From assembly GCA_030374805.1 (NCBI GenBank), contig JARGSG010000015.1:558001-622000 (forward strand): a DNA stretch of 64,000 nt. Reading direction: 5' to 3'. This DNA is from Gracilaria gracilis. Lineage: Eukaryota; Rhodophyta; Florideophyceae; Gracilariales; Gracilariaceae. Below are positions 1 to 10,013 of this stretch, piece by piece; positions within the stretch are counted from its first letter, which is position 1, and every line of letters begins with the position of its first letter. A program made the position numbers and the translations under genes. The notes under the pieces are model-generated. The model saw only the letters and a list, made by a program, of their open reading frames with translations. It made no database searches and was not told the origin of the DNA.

Positions 1-303
1 CGACAGCATGGTGTTGAAATACACGGCAGCTCCGCTCTGCTGCACCCTAGAAATAATGGGAGCACCTGCCAGCTGCGCAGGCAGCGAATAGTGATTCAGG
101 TTTCGATATAGGTTTTGCGAGTGCCATTGCTGGGGGTCATCCACCGCCACCATCAAGTCGATCATGCGGCGACGCGGATCGGCGTTGCATTGCGGAATTA
201 TGGCGGAGCCGTAGGCGAAGGCGAAGGAGGCAGGCGGAAGCGTGGATAAGATGTGCTCCGCCTGATCGATGGGGTACGCGCACGAGTCGACGACCTGCAC
301 CAT
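1..303 (-). CDS. TAM41: Mitochondrial phosphatidate cytidylyltransferase, N-terminal part (TAM41-like)
   Basis: Runs off the left edge, so only the first 101 codons are present. Known family role: Tam41 makes CDP-diacylglycerol from phosphatidic acid in the mitochondrial inner membrane, feeding cardiolipin synthesis. Visible evidence: a nucleotidyltransferase-like opening FAFAYGSAIIPQ (about residues 27-38), then RRMIDLMVAVDDPQQWH with the acidic D-x-x-x-x-x-D stretch, then NLNHYS and the VQQSGAAVYFNT block, all in the order known from Tam41. The ATG at 303 is the first in frame; a TAA lies further upstream in the same frame, so a mitochondrial presequence is short or absent unless an upstream exon exists. 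The longer open frame at 137-439 on this strand is a shadow. Confidence 0.8.
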   Translation of the reverse strand, partial: MVQVVDSCAYPIDQAEHILSTLPPASFAFAYGSAIIPQCNADPRRRMIDLMVAVDDPQQWHSQNLYRNLNHYSLPAQLAGAPIISRVQQSGAAVYFNTMLS

Positions 304-817
304 CTCGGCGCGCGGAGGTGAGAGCGCGAGCTTGTTGATGTTGTCTGCGCAGCGCCGCGCTGGTGATGGATGCTGGCCAGAATGATGCAATGTTGCGCAG
401 CTGCTGCTTTTTGGGGACAACTGTCGCCATTTGGCGCATTACAGCATACGGACAGATAGATTAGGTGTAAGCATGTGGCGGCGGGAGCAGTGAGTGCATC
501 CTTGTCGCGAGTGTGTGGGCGATGCGAAGCGACACGCAGGGTTGCGAATGCGAAGGCTTGTGACCTAACTCAACTCACAAGAGCTGGGTGGCGCTTGCAC
601 TCGGCTGCGGGCGGGACGCTCACGCTCACGCAAGTGACCACGATACGGCTGCTGCCAACACTCCGGACGAGGAACTATTTACATTGGACGGATCCGCTAG
701 AGTACGATACAAGACTATGATATAGAAGACAGCACCAACGCGCATGCTCCGTCACGCGCGCCACACACATGAGAACACACCAACGCCGCACACTCGCACC
801 GCCGCTATCTACAGCAG
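304..817. other. Intergenic gap between TAM41 and CDKB
   Basis: Upstream region of the TAM41 gene and 3' flank of the CDK gene, both on the minus strand. A short plus-strand open frame (475-720) has no recognisable composition or homology. No RNA gene or repeat is evident. Confidence 0.5.
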
Positions 818-1794
818 CTACAAGAGGTCATTAATCATCGCGTCGTTCTCCTTGTTGTCGTTGAGTACAGGGCCTGTATACTCCGAGTACTTGTGACGGA
901 TGTCATCAAAGTACGCGCTTTTCAGCGCTTCCAACGCCGAAACTCGTCGGTGCGGAGACAGATGCAACATGTTTTCCAACAACTTTATACCGTCCGCCCC
1001 CAAAACTGAAAGCCCTTTGTACACGTCCTGTACCCGTTGTCGCTTCCACTGCGGGTATGCATGCCAGTCACGCAGCGAAGCCACATTGGGCCATGTCTCC
1101 GAATTGGGCGTCCCGAGCACGCGGAAAATAGCAAGAAGCTGTTCGAGCTCGGAGTCGCCGGAAAAGATTGGTCGTCCTAGGATCATCTCAGCTAGGATGC
1201 ATCCCACCGACCAAATGTCCACGCCGGTCGAGTAGTACTTGGTACCGAGTAAGATCTCCGGCGCGCGGTACCACAGCGTCACCACTTCGTGCGTGTACTT
1301 TGCCACCGGTAGTGTGAACACGCGCCCTAATCCAAAGTCAGCCAGCTTCACTGTGCGCGACTTGACGTCGATTAAGAGGTTTTGCGGCTTGAGATCGCGG
1401 TGAAGCACCGCGTGTGAGTGGCAGTACTTGAGTCCCAGTAGGATTTGGTAACAAAATTCCTTTGCCAGTTGCGAGTTCATACCCACACCTTTCCCATACG
1501 TTGTGGTCATAAATTGCTTAAGATCATGATCAAGGTACTCGAAAACGAGGAACAGCACGGGCATTCCCGAACGTTGTTCCGAGTGTACTACTTCCTCCAG
1601 GCGCACAATGTATGGGCTGTCGAGGCTGCGCAAGATTGACACCTCGCGCAGCGTAGTGGGCGGCACACCCTCGTCATCGCTGGCGAGGATGGTTTCTTCA
1701 ACGCCACGATCTTGCCGGTCTCTAGATGCTGCGCCTTGTACACCTTACCATACGTGCCCTGGCCAAGCAGCTCGGTGCGCTTGTAGTTCTCCAT
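818..1794 (-). CDS. CDKB: B-type cyclin-dependent kinase (PPTTLRE), one-base frame break
   Basis: Cell-cycle Ser/Thr kinase that needs a cyclin partner; B-type CDKs act at G2/M in plants and algae. After allowing for one missing base the protein is 325 aa: glycine loop GQGTYGKVY (11-19), ATP lysine K33, cyclin-binding helix PPTTLRE (45-51; the CDKB2 hallmark, against PSTAIRE in CDKA), catalytic HRDLKPQN (about 132-139), DFG, and an activation loop with YTHEVVTLWYRAPE, also CDKB-like. The reading frame changes at about 1693-1698: the DNA gives GAAGAAACC where the family calls for Lys-Lys-Thr, so one A is missing from a run of A. No splice sites explain it, so an assembly or sequencing error is more likely than a real mutation, since the rest is perfectly conserved. 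The start is the ATG at 1794. Confidence 0.9.
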
Positions 1795-2802
1795 AAGAGC
1801 GAGCGAGAGAGAGAAAGGCGATGCGACTTGAACAAGAACGGGTGGAGGAAGCGAAGGGATGTATGGCCGCAAGCATGAGAAGGAGACGAGGGGAGGATAG
1901 CTAAGAAGTAGAACGAACGGACGGTTTTGAGGGGGGGACGGCGCGAGTGGGGATGAAACGACGTGAACGAGGGCCGGATGTAGGGGGGTGGGAGGAGGGG
2001 GGCTGCCTGCTGCCTGCGGTGGCAGCAACGGGCAGCAGGCGGCGGCGACGATAGCCGTTACGAGGGGGAGAGGGGGGGGGGGATGGGCGGATGGGCGTGG
2101 TGACGAGGGTGGACGCGCTGTGCGTGCGCGGCCGCGTGCGGCGGCAGTGCGCTCAGGAGCGCGGCTGCGCGTTTTGGCGGCAATACACCCGCGTCAGAGG
2201 CGCTCTGTCGCGCAGTGCGGCGCGTGGGAACGTTTCCATTGGTCGCGCCATAGACGCCCGTCGACGTTCAAAGTTTTGAACGGCTTTGTGTAAGCACCAG
2301 TGCTGTTGACAGTTGCGTTCCGGGGGGACGTGCGCCACTTTTCGGTTCAGCGGCTGAACTTCAGTCTATGCGGCAACAATTTTTAAATTCAAATTTGCTC
2401 AAATTGCGTTTCGAAGGTGCCGATTCGCAAGTGCGCCTGATACAAAATAATTGGTAAAAAGTGAAATTTCGCTTTTTGTTTTTCGTATTGGTCGGAAGCA
2501 GCTGGTGGGAAGAGTTCTTCCGTAGCGATGGTTCGCCATTTCCTACTCTGCTTCTTCAACAGTCTTCATGTCCATAGAGAGGGTTATTCTTTTCTCGTTG
2601 TTGCATCGTCATCGACTCTTTCAACTATCTTAGAGTAAAGACACGATTTCAACCGAATGGTCACTTTCTCGACCAAGTACATATAGAATACATTCGAAAC
2701 TAAAATATCGCTGTATAGACCCATCTCTTTAGACCAAAAAGTTTGTGGACAAACCCGTTCGCCCTCCACCACCAAGGGTATGTTTAAAAGTCGTCTTGAA
2801 AT
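1795..2802. other. CDKB upstream region, no gene seen
   Basis: About 1 kb upstream of CDKB. The first 500 bases are very GC-rich with G-runs on the plus strand (about 1985-2100); open frames there are low-complexity shadows. From about 2350 it becomes AT-rich with no recognisable feature. Confidence 0.45.
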
Positions 2803-3300
2803 CTAAAACTGCGGGCAGTGTGGGCAGTGCTTGCTGGGCAGGGGAAGGCCCTCTCCACACCGCGTGGTGACCACCAGCCATTCTTCCGAAGTCGCTTTCG
2901 CAAGTAAGCACACTTCGTCGCCGTTCTTCTTTTCGTTGCACCCGTTGTTGCCAAACGCCACCAAACCTTTACCAGAGAACGCAATCGCGGCTTTGTTTTT
3001 ATATAACTCGCCTACCGAATGGATAAACAAGCGAGTATCGAGAACGCGTATTCGCCAATCCACATTCAACGTTTTCTGCACTCCAATGTCGTTTACCGAA
3101 ACCCTTTCCCCAGTTTTCCAAACAAACGCCAGGAACCATTTCTGAGAATTGAAGTTCCAACAAAAGCGCTTTCTACTCTTCCTGTTTCCAGCGAATTCTT
3201 TCTTTTTTCTTCCCTTCAAAGAAAATGAGCCGGTACTCCCGGGATGAATGAATCTCTGTTTTGGTTTTTGTCGGGATATATCCGCACTTAAGGAAGACAT
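2803..3300 (-). CDS. Hypothetical protein
   Basis: Open frame of 165 codons from the ATG at 3300. No family recognised. The sequence looks protein-like in its second half (residues about 75-145: hydrophobic strands alternating with charged residues, for example RLFIHSVGELYKNKAAIAF), with a Lys-rich first third. It ends in a Cys/His cluster (KHCPHCPQF). The complementary strand is also open for about 100 codons, so this could be chance. No neighbour gives a functional hint. Confidence 0.25.
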   Translation of the reverse strand: MSSLSADISRQKPKQRFIHPGSTGSFSLKGRKKKEFAGNRKSRKRFCWNFNSQKWFLAFVWKTGERVSVNDIGVQKTLNVDWRIRVLDTRLFIHSVGELYKNKAAIAFSGKGLVAFGNNGCNEKKNGDEVCLLAKATSEEWLVVTTRCGEGLPLPSKHCPHCPQF

Positions 3301-3896
3301 ACTTTTTGTAACAAGTTCCTTCTTCAAGAAGGCAGCAACATTTTGGGGCCATTATCTGAGCACTTCCATAGAAGTTCTTCCTGTCTGGTGCTGCGCTGGA
3401 ACTTTGCTCACGATCCACCACTCAAAGCTTGAATAGAAGCAATTGATGTTTGATGTTCGTCGAGGACGTTGTAAGAGAAGAAGGACAGCGTTTAACACGA
3501 CTCGCAAGAGGAAATCCACAGCAGATTATCGCTTTCAAACCCTTCCCCGAAATCCATACCTTCAGCTCTGACGTGACCGTCGATTCTCAGTTGACAAAAC
3601 CGGCACAAAACTGTGCCGGAAGTCAAAAGGGTAGCCTAGGGAAGGCCAACAACGTGTTTTCGTGGCCGCTGCCGTTTCTGTTCTTGCATTAATTTCTGAT
3701 TTGCTCCCGCTGTGACACTCTTCACGACTGGTTTTCGCTGTGCGTATGCCGAGGATGATGTGCCGTATCTAAAGATGGACGAAAAATAGTGCAACTATCT
3801 TAACCTTTTCTTGTTGGCTGCAGATGGCACATTTATAATTCTTCAGTTAAACTAAGCGATCCACGTTCAAAATTGTTCGTTGCAGGTAACGAGGTG
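3301..3896. other. Gap upstream of small ORF, downstream of zinc-finger gene
   Basis: Moderately AT-rich. Contains only an 80-codon plus-strand frame (3450-3692) of no recognisable character. Nothing else seen. Confidence 0.4.
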
Positions 3897-5162
3897 CTAT
3901 GAGTTAGCATGGCCTTTGACATTCTGGCCTGGTTCTGGTGCTGCTGTTATTTCATCTGTGAGAGCACTAGCGCTCACAGATGCAGACGCGGACGCAGAGG
4001 CAGAAACCGACGCGGAGCCGGTAGCAATCGCAGGCACAGAGATGTTGTTAGAGGGGGTTGGGTCTGTTTCTGTCGGCATTTGTACCGTACTTGATGACAG
4101 TCGTATTCTCTTGTTGGAGTTTGCATTAGGATCTATAATGCCGTGGACATTTCGAGTCTGAAGATAATGGTTAGGATGATGTTTCTTGCTTTGGGCGTAA
4201 TAGGATTGGGTAAGACTTACATGTCGTGTGAGATCACTTCTTAATCCAAAGCGTGAATTGCAAATGGTGCATAGAAACGGTCTTTGTTTGAGATGAACTG
4301 TTTTGATGTGTTTGACCATATTTCCATGAAGTGAGAAAGAGACGTGACAGGTTTCGCATTTGTGCTCCCTTTTGCCGTCGTGGCTTTTCATATGGGAGTA
4401 AAGATTACTGCTCCGTCCGAAACGCGCACCACATGTAGTACAAGCGAACGGTCTTTTACGGTCGTGAGCGGTTCGAATGTGTTCTACCAGCAAGTTCTTA
4501 TGGCCGTAACTGGCATCACATCGATCACACTTGAAAGGACGACAGTTGTCGTGGACGGTTCTTATATGCTTTTGCATGTTGGAGTTTGTCTTGAATGAAG
4601 ATTTGCACCGAGGGCAAATAAATTCCTTGGCGGGCGGCGATGAAGCAGGAGGGGAGGATGTGGTGGCCGCAGCGTTGGCAGCAGCGGCACCAGGCGGCAT
4701 AACAGTTGACCAGAACAAATTCTGGCTCGGTTGGGCAAAGTACGCAGGGTGAGTGGCGTAATAAGGGGGCATCTGATACGTTTGCAGCGTTTGATAAGGT
4801 TGCATCAACATTGGGGACGGTTGTGTAACCGGGAGTCGAATGACGCATTGGGCGCCATCAATGGTGACTGTGGCGTCCGAAGCTGGGGTTGCATTGGGCG
4901 CAGAAGCGAGCGAGACAGCCTGCAATTGGAAGCCATGGGCAGCGGCGGCGGAGGCGGCGGCGGCGACGATCTGGGTTAGCGCGGGGTGCTGGGCGGAAGT
5001 TACATTATGCACGGAATCGGCGCGCGGCACATGGTCGGCAGCGAGGTCGTACGCAAGCGATGAAGGCGGCTGTTGCGAAGACGGGGGAGGATCGGGCATG
5101 GGGGGGATGGAAACGTGCTGTAGCGAAGGATGGAGGAGCACGGATAGCAACGAAGATGGCAT
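3897..5162 (-). CDS. C2H2 zinc-finger protein, five fingers, one 63-nt intron
   Basis: Probable sequence-specific DNA-binding protein of the nucleus. Coding parts are 5162-4221 and 4157-3897 (400 aa). Residues 1-180 are Ala/Pro/Gln/Ser-rich and likely disordered; five tandem C2H2 fingers occupy about 181-325, with His-His spacings of 3-4. The frame stays open through 4158-4220, but this segment starts GTAAGT and ends TTCAG, and removing it changes RSDLTRHVSL into RSDLTRHTRNVH, supplying the second zinc-binding histidine of finger five. The C-terminus (about 350-400) is a Ser/Ala repeat of alternating S, A and V. The start is the ATG at 5162; the frame extends further only through a GTG. Targets unknown. 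Confidence 0.85.
   Translation of the reverse strand: MPSSLLSVLLHPSLQHVSIPPMPDPPPSSQQPPSSLAYDLAADHVPRADSVHNVTSAQHPALTQIVAAAASAAAAHGFQLQAVSLASAPNATPASDATVTIDGAQCVIRLPVTQPSPMLMQPYQTLQTYQMPPYYATHPAYFAQPSQNLFWSTVMPPGAAAANAAATTSSPPASSPPAKEFICPRCKSSFKTNSNMQKHIRTVHDNCRPFKCDRCDASYGHKNLLVEHIRTAHDRKRPFACTTCGARFGRSSNLYSHMKSHDGKREHKCETCHVSFSLHGNMVKHIKTVHLKQRPFLCTICNSRFGLRSDLTRHVSLTQSYYAQSKKHHPNHYLQTRNVHGIIDPNANSNKRIRLSSSTVQMPTETDPTPSNNISVPAIATGSASVSASASASASVSASALTDEITAAPEPGQNVKGHANS
4158..4220 (-). other. Predicted intron, 63 nt, in frame
   Basis: Minus-strand GTAAGTCTTACC at the 5' end and CATTATCTTCAG at the 3' end, with CCTAACC as a possible branch site. The length is divisible by three and has no stop, so retention would insert 21 residues and break the fifth zinc finger. 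Confidence 0.8.
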
Positions 5163-5927
5163 ACGGGCATCGAAGGCGGCTCTATGCGACACAGAGGTGG
5201 GATATTTCGGTCGAGGGCGAATGTGAGGGAGGCGGCTCTTTTACACTGTGGCGCGCTGCCTATGTGCGCCGACACGTTAATTGGCGGAAAGCGTCCACCA
5301 TTGGTTGTCGCTTGTACGGAGCAGAGCAGGTGAGCACCGTGAACGGCCGACGATCCGCCTCCGTCCAAATGCTCTCTGCCGTCTGTTGTGCTCTGTGTTG
5401 TGCGCCTTGCATGCGCATCGTGTTGCGTATCATATCTTAGTGTTCGAGCGTGTCGTTGGCGCCCTTCCACGGTCGTTTTACTGTATCTAACACCATCATT
5501 ATGGACAGATGCCGTCCTGTTGATCTTCCCTTGCGGTATCTAGGGCTAACCTCCAGAAGATAGCCCTCTTACATACCTTCGCATGTATATACCTCACGTT
5601 CGAAATGCGGCCTCACAGTCTGCGCCCTCGATCATGCCGTCTGAGGCTCAGACGGCATGATCGAGCGCGTAGACGATTTGTGTGTAGGCTACCGCCAAAT
5701 CTTACCTTCGTTTTGACCCGACCGCTCCAACCGTCTCTCAATCTCTTCAACTTTAGATCCGCTCTGTGCCTATGTATGATCCTCACTTCCCCCACAGCAA
5801 TGAGGAAAAAATCGCCAATTCGCAGCTGCGAGCTCGCTCGCCGACATTTCGCTTTTCGTGACGATAGCGTGTTACCAACAACAAGAGCACAGCTTTGGAG
5901 CACTACGTCTTCAAGAGCTGTTCCAGA
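5163..5927. promoter_or_regulatory. Divergent intergenic region between zinc-finger gene and panB
   Basis: Shared upstream region of two divergently transcribed genes, about 765 bases. Open frames here are shadows. The notable structure is the perfect palindrome at 5627-5665. No TATA-like box is convincing. Confidence 0.4.
5627..5665. repeat. Perfect inverted repeat, 19-bp arms with one central base
   Basis: Left arm CTCGATCATGCCGTCTGAG (5627-5645), one G, then the exact reverse complement (5647-5665). Pairing continues outward for three more pairs after one mismatch. It lies about 260 bases upstream of the panB start. It could be a protein-binding dyad, an RNA hairpin in a long leader, or a MITE scar. 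Confidence 0.9.
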
Positions 5928-6941
5928 ATGTCATTCACAACCTTCGCAAGAATCCTAGCCCACCTCCCCTCGCACGGCCTGAGATCGCTCAGCACCCACC
6001 CGCAAAGGAAGACACTGCAGTATCTACAATCACAGTACAAGGCCAAAGTCCCCATAACCATGCTAACAGCCTACGACTATCCCACCGCCCTGCACGCCGA
6101 GCGCGCCGGAGTAGATGTGGTCCTGGTAGGCGATTCGCTGGGAATGGTAGTTCTCGGACATCGAACAACCCAGTCAGTCACCATAGACCATATGATTCAC
6201 CACTCCACCGCTGCGCGTCGGGCGGTAAACCAAGCGCTCCTCATAGCCGACCTTCCCTTCGGATCATACGAAGTCTCACCTCAAGTCGCAATTCAAAGCG
6301 CTGTCCGCCTTGTCAAAGCTTCTGCTGTTGACGCCATCAAACTGGAAGGCGGTATCAATCGCGCACCAGCCATTAGGAGAATTGTCGACGCAGGAATTGC
6401 TGTCATGGGGCACGTAGGCCTGTTACCGCAAGCAATCAGTCGAGAGGGAGCGTTCCGAGCAACAGGCCGTACAGCACAAACTGCTATTAACATCATAAGA
6501 GATGCACGAGCCGTCGAGGAAGCGGGCGCCTTCGCCATCGTCCTAGAGTGCGTTCCAGAGCGCGTTGCCGCGCTGGTATCAGAAGCAGTCAACATACCAG
6601 TCATAGGCATTGGTAGCGGGGTTAAATGTGCAGGCCAGGTTCTTGTGTACCATGACATGCTTGGTGTTCTCTCCCACCCGCACCATGCCACAGCTGCTCC
6701 GAAATTCTCCAAGGCTTTTGTGGACGTTGGATACTACATCGACAAAGCAATTCGTGAATATTGTATACACGTCAGAGGGCGTGCTTTCCCATCTGCAACT
6801 CATGCGCCGTATAGCATTCCTGACGAAGAATATGATCAACTGAAACGCCTTCTTGCTTCAGAGCAATCCACACCTCGTTCCCTCTCATCAGGCCCATCAG
6901 CACCAAAAACAGTGGAAGATGAGCCAACACGTCTATACTAG
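5928..6941 (+). CDS. panB: Ketopantoate hydroxymethyltransferase (PanB)
   Basis: Transfers a hydroxymethyl group from 5,10-methylene-THF to alpha-ketoisovalerate, the first committed step to pantothenate and CoA. 337 aa from the ATG at 5928, against about 265 aa in bacteria. The extra N-terminal ~35 residues are Arg/Ser-rich and look like an organelle (probably mitochondrial) targeting peptide. TIB-type barrel landmarks are present in order: MLTAYDYPTA, GDSLGMVVLG (Mg-binding Asp), DLPFGSYE, DAIKLEGG, MGHVGLLPQ, IVLECVPERV (catalytic Glu) and VIGIGSG. The C-terminal ~50 residues are a Ser/Pro-rich tail beyond the usual end. It converges on the phosphoacetylglucosamine mutase gene with 45 bp between stops. 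Confidence 0.93.
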   Translation: MSFTTFARILAHLPSHGLRSLSTHPQRKTLQYLQSQYKAKVPITMLTAYDYPTALHAERAGVDVVLVGDSLGMVVLGHRTTQSVTIDHMIHHSTAARRAVNQALLIADLPFGSYEVSPQVAIQSAVRLVKASAVDAIKLEGGINRAPAIRRIVDAGIAVMGHVGLLPQAISREGAFRATGRTAQTAINIIRDARAVEEAGAFAIVLECVPERVAALVSEAVNIPVIGIGSGVKCAGQVLVYHDMLGVLSHPHHATAAPKFSKAFVDVGYYIDKAIREYCIHVRGRAFPSATHAPYSIPDEEYDQLKRLLASEQSTPRSLSSGPSAPKTVEDEPTRLY

Positions 6942-6986
6942 AATGCGCATTGCTTCCCTGTAGATGCAAGACGAAGTCAACATTGG

Positions 6987-8630
6987 TCAACACTTCGGCC
7001 TTGTCCCGACGCCTCCGCAACTGTCATAAACGGACTGGCTAATTCTCAAAGCCATATCTTTCGCCAGCTCCTCGTCTCCAACCGGTGCCTCGGCATAGAT
7101 CCGAACCACATCCTCTGTCCCACTTGGTCTAACAAAGCCTCTACATTCTTTTCTCGACGTAATTGAGCTGATAGCTTTTCGTAACGCTTCAGGCTCTTTC
7201 ACAGATCGATCGCAGTCTTCCGTTTCGATTACGCCTTTGTCCAGAACACGAACAATCATATTGCTACTACATCGTTCATCGTATAATCGTAACCAAGAAT
7301 CGAAATCCATGCCTTCCTTGCAGAGAATACCGCAAACTAGCAACAAGTCCGCAACACCATCGCCTACTGCCTGGTTCGCAAGTCGGCTAACAGCAAGAAG
7401 CGTCAATATGCTATCCTGCTGTTGGCCGTTTCTGTTGTCGTCTGCTAACGAGTTGGCAGCCTTTTGCAGTTCGCTTATTGAATGCTCACTGAAAAGTACG
7501 GTTCCGTGGCCATTTGGCTCCCAATAGATACCAATATCGTAAGATTTGACTGCCTTTTCCAAATGTTTGACCCCTGTTTTTGCTAGGACAATATCTATTC
7601 CAGAAAGGGTCTCGAGGTATTGCGTAGCCGCCCCGTTCGAGTATGCTGTTTGGGCAACAGCGATAGTCAGAGTTGATACCCCGGATGCGGCAATATGCTT
7701 GGAAACGAATGTTGCAAGTAGAGCTGCGAAGCGATCACCATCGGCTAGCACGAAGCCGCGCTCGCTTCTTTGATACATAACGAGGCGGTCAGCGTCACCA
7801 TCAAGGGACGCCCAGATGTCAGCTTGACAGTCACTGCCTGTGTAGAGAACTGGTGGGCGACGCTTCTTTTGTACAAAATCGGCTCCACATTCGTGGTTCA
7901 GAGGTCCGTCTCCCGGCTTATTCACAGCGAAAAGGTTTGGTAAGAGGCGTTTAAGACCTTTCACAGCAGATGCCCCAACTCCGTTCGCGCAGTCCACCGC
8001 AATTGAAGCGGAGAAGCTTTTGTTTCGCGTCAGTTCAGCATATGCTCTCTTCATATTTTCATTGTAGTGAAGAATGTTACATGGTTCACCGCGATGACGA
8101 GCGCGTACTGAGAAATGTAACTGAGGCGTTGTCACAAGTCCCACATGCACTACTCGACCTCCGACAGCCTCGACGCCTTGTACGACAAGATCAACTAGTG
8201 CTACAGAGCTATCGCGAGTGTCGCGACCAACCACAACGGTGGCCTTTCTTCCGGTTGCAACGTCGCCAACTGATACAAACTTCTGTAACGTACGCGCAGG
8301 CTGATGCGAAGCATTGACGAATTCTGTGGCTAGCTGTTCCCATTCGGGATCCAGCATGGACCCATCAGGTTCAACAAGCTTGAGACCATTGTCGACGGGT
8401 GGGTTGTGAGAAGCTGTGACCATCACACCAACGGCCTTCCCGCCGAGCACGTGCGATCTGCACGCTGCCAGAACGCCACATCGAAGCACGGCTTCGTAGA
8501 GGTTGGTGGCCAGACCACGGAAGCCGGCGGTACCGTAGGCGAGGTGGGCAGGATGGTGGCGGTGGCCTAGAAGGCTGTCAAGATCGGACAGAGCAGTGAG
8601 CTTGAGGTTTGGGTTTGGGAAGATCATCAT
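6987..8630 (-). CDS. AGM1/PGM3: Phosphoacetylglucosamine mutase
   Basis: Interconverts GlcNAc-6-P and GlcNAc-1-P on the route to UDP-GlcNAc, used for N-glycans and GPI anchors. 547 aa, matching the eukaryotic family (about 540). Visible signatures: YGTAGFRG near the N-terminus, the phosphoserine loop VTASHNPPVDNGLKL, GRDTRDSS, NHECGADFVQ, the metal loop SLDGDADRLV, KTGVKHLEKA, EPNGHGTVLFS, VGDGVADLLLV and the phosphate-binding FVRPSGTEDVVRIYAEA at the end. NHECGADFVQ and EPNGHGTVLFS distinguish this subfamily from phosphoglucomutase and phosphomannomutase. The start is the first of two adjacent ATGs at 8630; the upstream frame is open only to a TTG. Confidence 0.93.
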   Translation of the reverse strand: MMIFPNPNLKLTALSDLDSLLGHRHHPAHLAYGTAGFRGLATNLYEAVLRCGVLAACRSHVLGGKAVGVMVTASHNPPVDNGLKLVEPDGSMLDPEWEQLATEFVNASHQPARTLQKFVSVGDVATGRKATVVVGRDTRDSSVALVDLVVQGVEAVGGRVVHVGLVTTPQLHFSVRARHRGEPCNILHYNENMKRAYAELTRNKSFSASIAVDCANGVGASAVKGLKRLLPNLFAVNKPGDGPLNHECGADFVQKKRRPPVLYTGSDCQADIWASLDGDADRLVMYQRSERGFVLADGDRFAALLATFVSKHIAASGVSTLTIAVAQTAYSNGAATQYLETLSGIDIVLAKTGVKHLEKAVKSYDIGIYWEPNGHGTVLFSEHSISELQKAANSLADDNRNGQQQDSILTLLAVSRLANQAVGDGVADLLLVCGILCKEGMDFDSWLRLYDERCSSNMIVRVLDKGVIETEDCDRSVKEPEALRKAISSITSRKECRGFVRPSGTEDVVRIYAEAPVGDEELAKDMALRISQSVYDSCGGVGTRPKC

Positions 8631-10013
8631 GCGGTCGCGCCGTTCTTGGCGAATTGGAGGCGAGGAGGATGCAACGATCGTCAAAGCGGATTGCGTGCAA
8701 CCTTATTGCGGATGTGATGGGATGCGGATGTATCTACTGTACCTGTATGTACAGTATGTTGACGACCCACTGATGACAGCTGGTTTATATGAGTGTAAGC
8801 GATTGGCTTCATTTACTGGTTGCGCGCGACGCTCTGTCATCCAACAGTCGTAGATCTTTTCACCAATCGGCACGAGCATATTTGTGCTCCTTTGGTCTGG
8901 CACTCCGAAGCGTGTATAGCAAGTTATCTAACGTTATCTACCTTCGTAGGCTACAATGGTTCCAACGGTGCATACTGTATCACGGTGGTAGATCTGTGCA
9001 GCAGCTTCTCTGCTGCAGCGAATCTGCGAATAAGGAAACCACTTGTGGATGAACCAGGTGCCACTCGGCTTCAGTACGGGTACGCTCCTTCCTTGCTGAA
9101 CATTATGACAGTTGATTCAGTTGCTTCTCTCTCAGTTGAAGAGCCCTTCTTCAACGGAAGCGCTCCGCTCAAAGTTGTAATTAGGCTTGTGTGTTCATAG
9201 AGAAAGAGAAAGATATCCTTCTGCGCGGGTCGGAGCACACAGAGCAACCAAACAGCTATCTTTGAAGAAGATAGCAAGCATCCATTCTGATCGGCCGGGG
9301 CATGACTCAATGCGTCTTGCGCACTCTGTAGCATCTCAAGTCAAGGAACAGAACCCTCTGCCGTGGAAAGTGGAACATCATCCTTTTAGTACTAGTGCAT
9401 TATTCGCAGGCGTGGTTCTGTAGAATAGACGAACGATAATGAAACAAACCGAGAGGAACCACTACGCTTGTGAGAGATGGATAGTGCACAGGCTTCGAGG
9501 ATTTCCTTACACAACATACACTTATTGCTGTTAGTTTGGGAACACCAGCCACAGACAAACGTAACTAATGCGAGATGAGAATGTAAAGCGAAACTACTGC
9601 CTCCGGGACCCGAAGAATTCTAGGACGTTGTATGTGTGTGTGTGTGTGCGTGTGTGTCCCACCGCTCACAAGCACTGCTCATTGCTGCGCAACTACTCAG
9701 ACTCCAACATGGATTCTTTGTGGCCAGAAATCAGACCCGAACTTGACTGTTTACTTCGCTTGCCAGCTTCGGTCCAGACGTAAATAGTATCTAGACATAT
9801 CTTGCAACCAGAGTTAGAATTCGATCTTCGTTCGGATACACCTTGGTGATCGAATGAAGATCAGTCAATACCAATATTGTTAACCACCCCCAAAGCGTTA
9901 AGTCAGACCCAAAAAGGGTCTTTTGGTCCGCTTAAGATTTCTTCGCATGAGATCATGGTGCATACGAAGTAACATGGTACGCGTACTTGCCCCAGATGTG
10001 CCGATGTACAAAT
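8631..10013. other. Intergenic region with microsatellite and small hairpins
   Basis: No convincing gene in 1.4 kb. It contains a (TG)n microsatellite near 9629-9657, an imperfect inverted repeat at about 9822-9859 (ATCTTCGTTCG against CGAATGAAGAT), and a stem-loop GACCC-AAAAA-GGGTC near 9907-9921, nested in an AAGCG/CGCTT stem. Short open frames here look random. Confidence 0.45.

Noticed and set aside
1988-2293. 101-codon plus-strand frame upstream of CDKB
   Set aside because: Very GC-rich, Arg/Gly/Ala-biased translation with no domain; looks like a composition artefact.
5605-5958. 117-codon plus frame and opposite 96-codon frame before panB
   Set aside because: Both run through the 39-nt palindrome and overlap each other; no protein-like character.
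9890-9940. Terminator-like stem-loop with A-rich loop
   Set aside because: Stem of five pairs in AT-rich intergenic DNA; weak and without meaning for eukaryotic termination.
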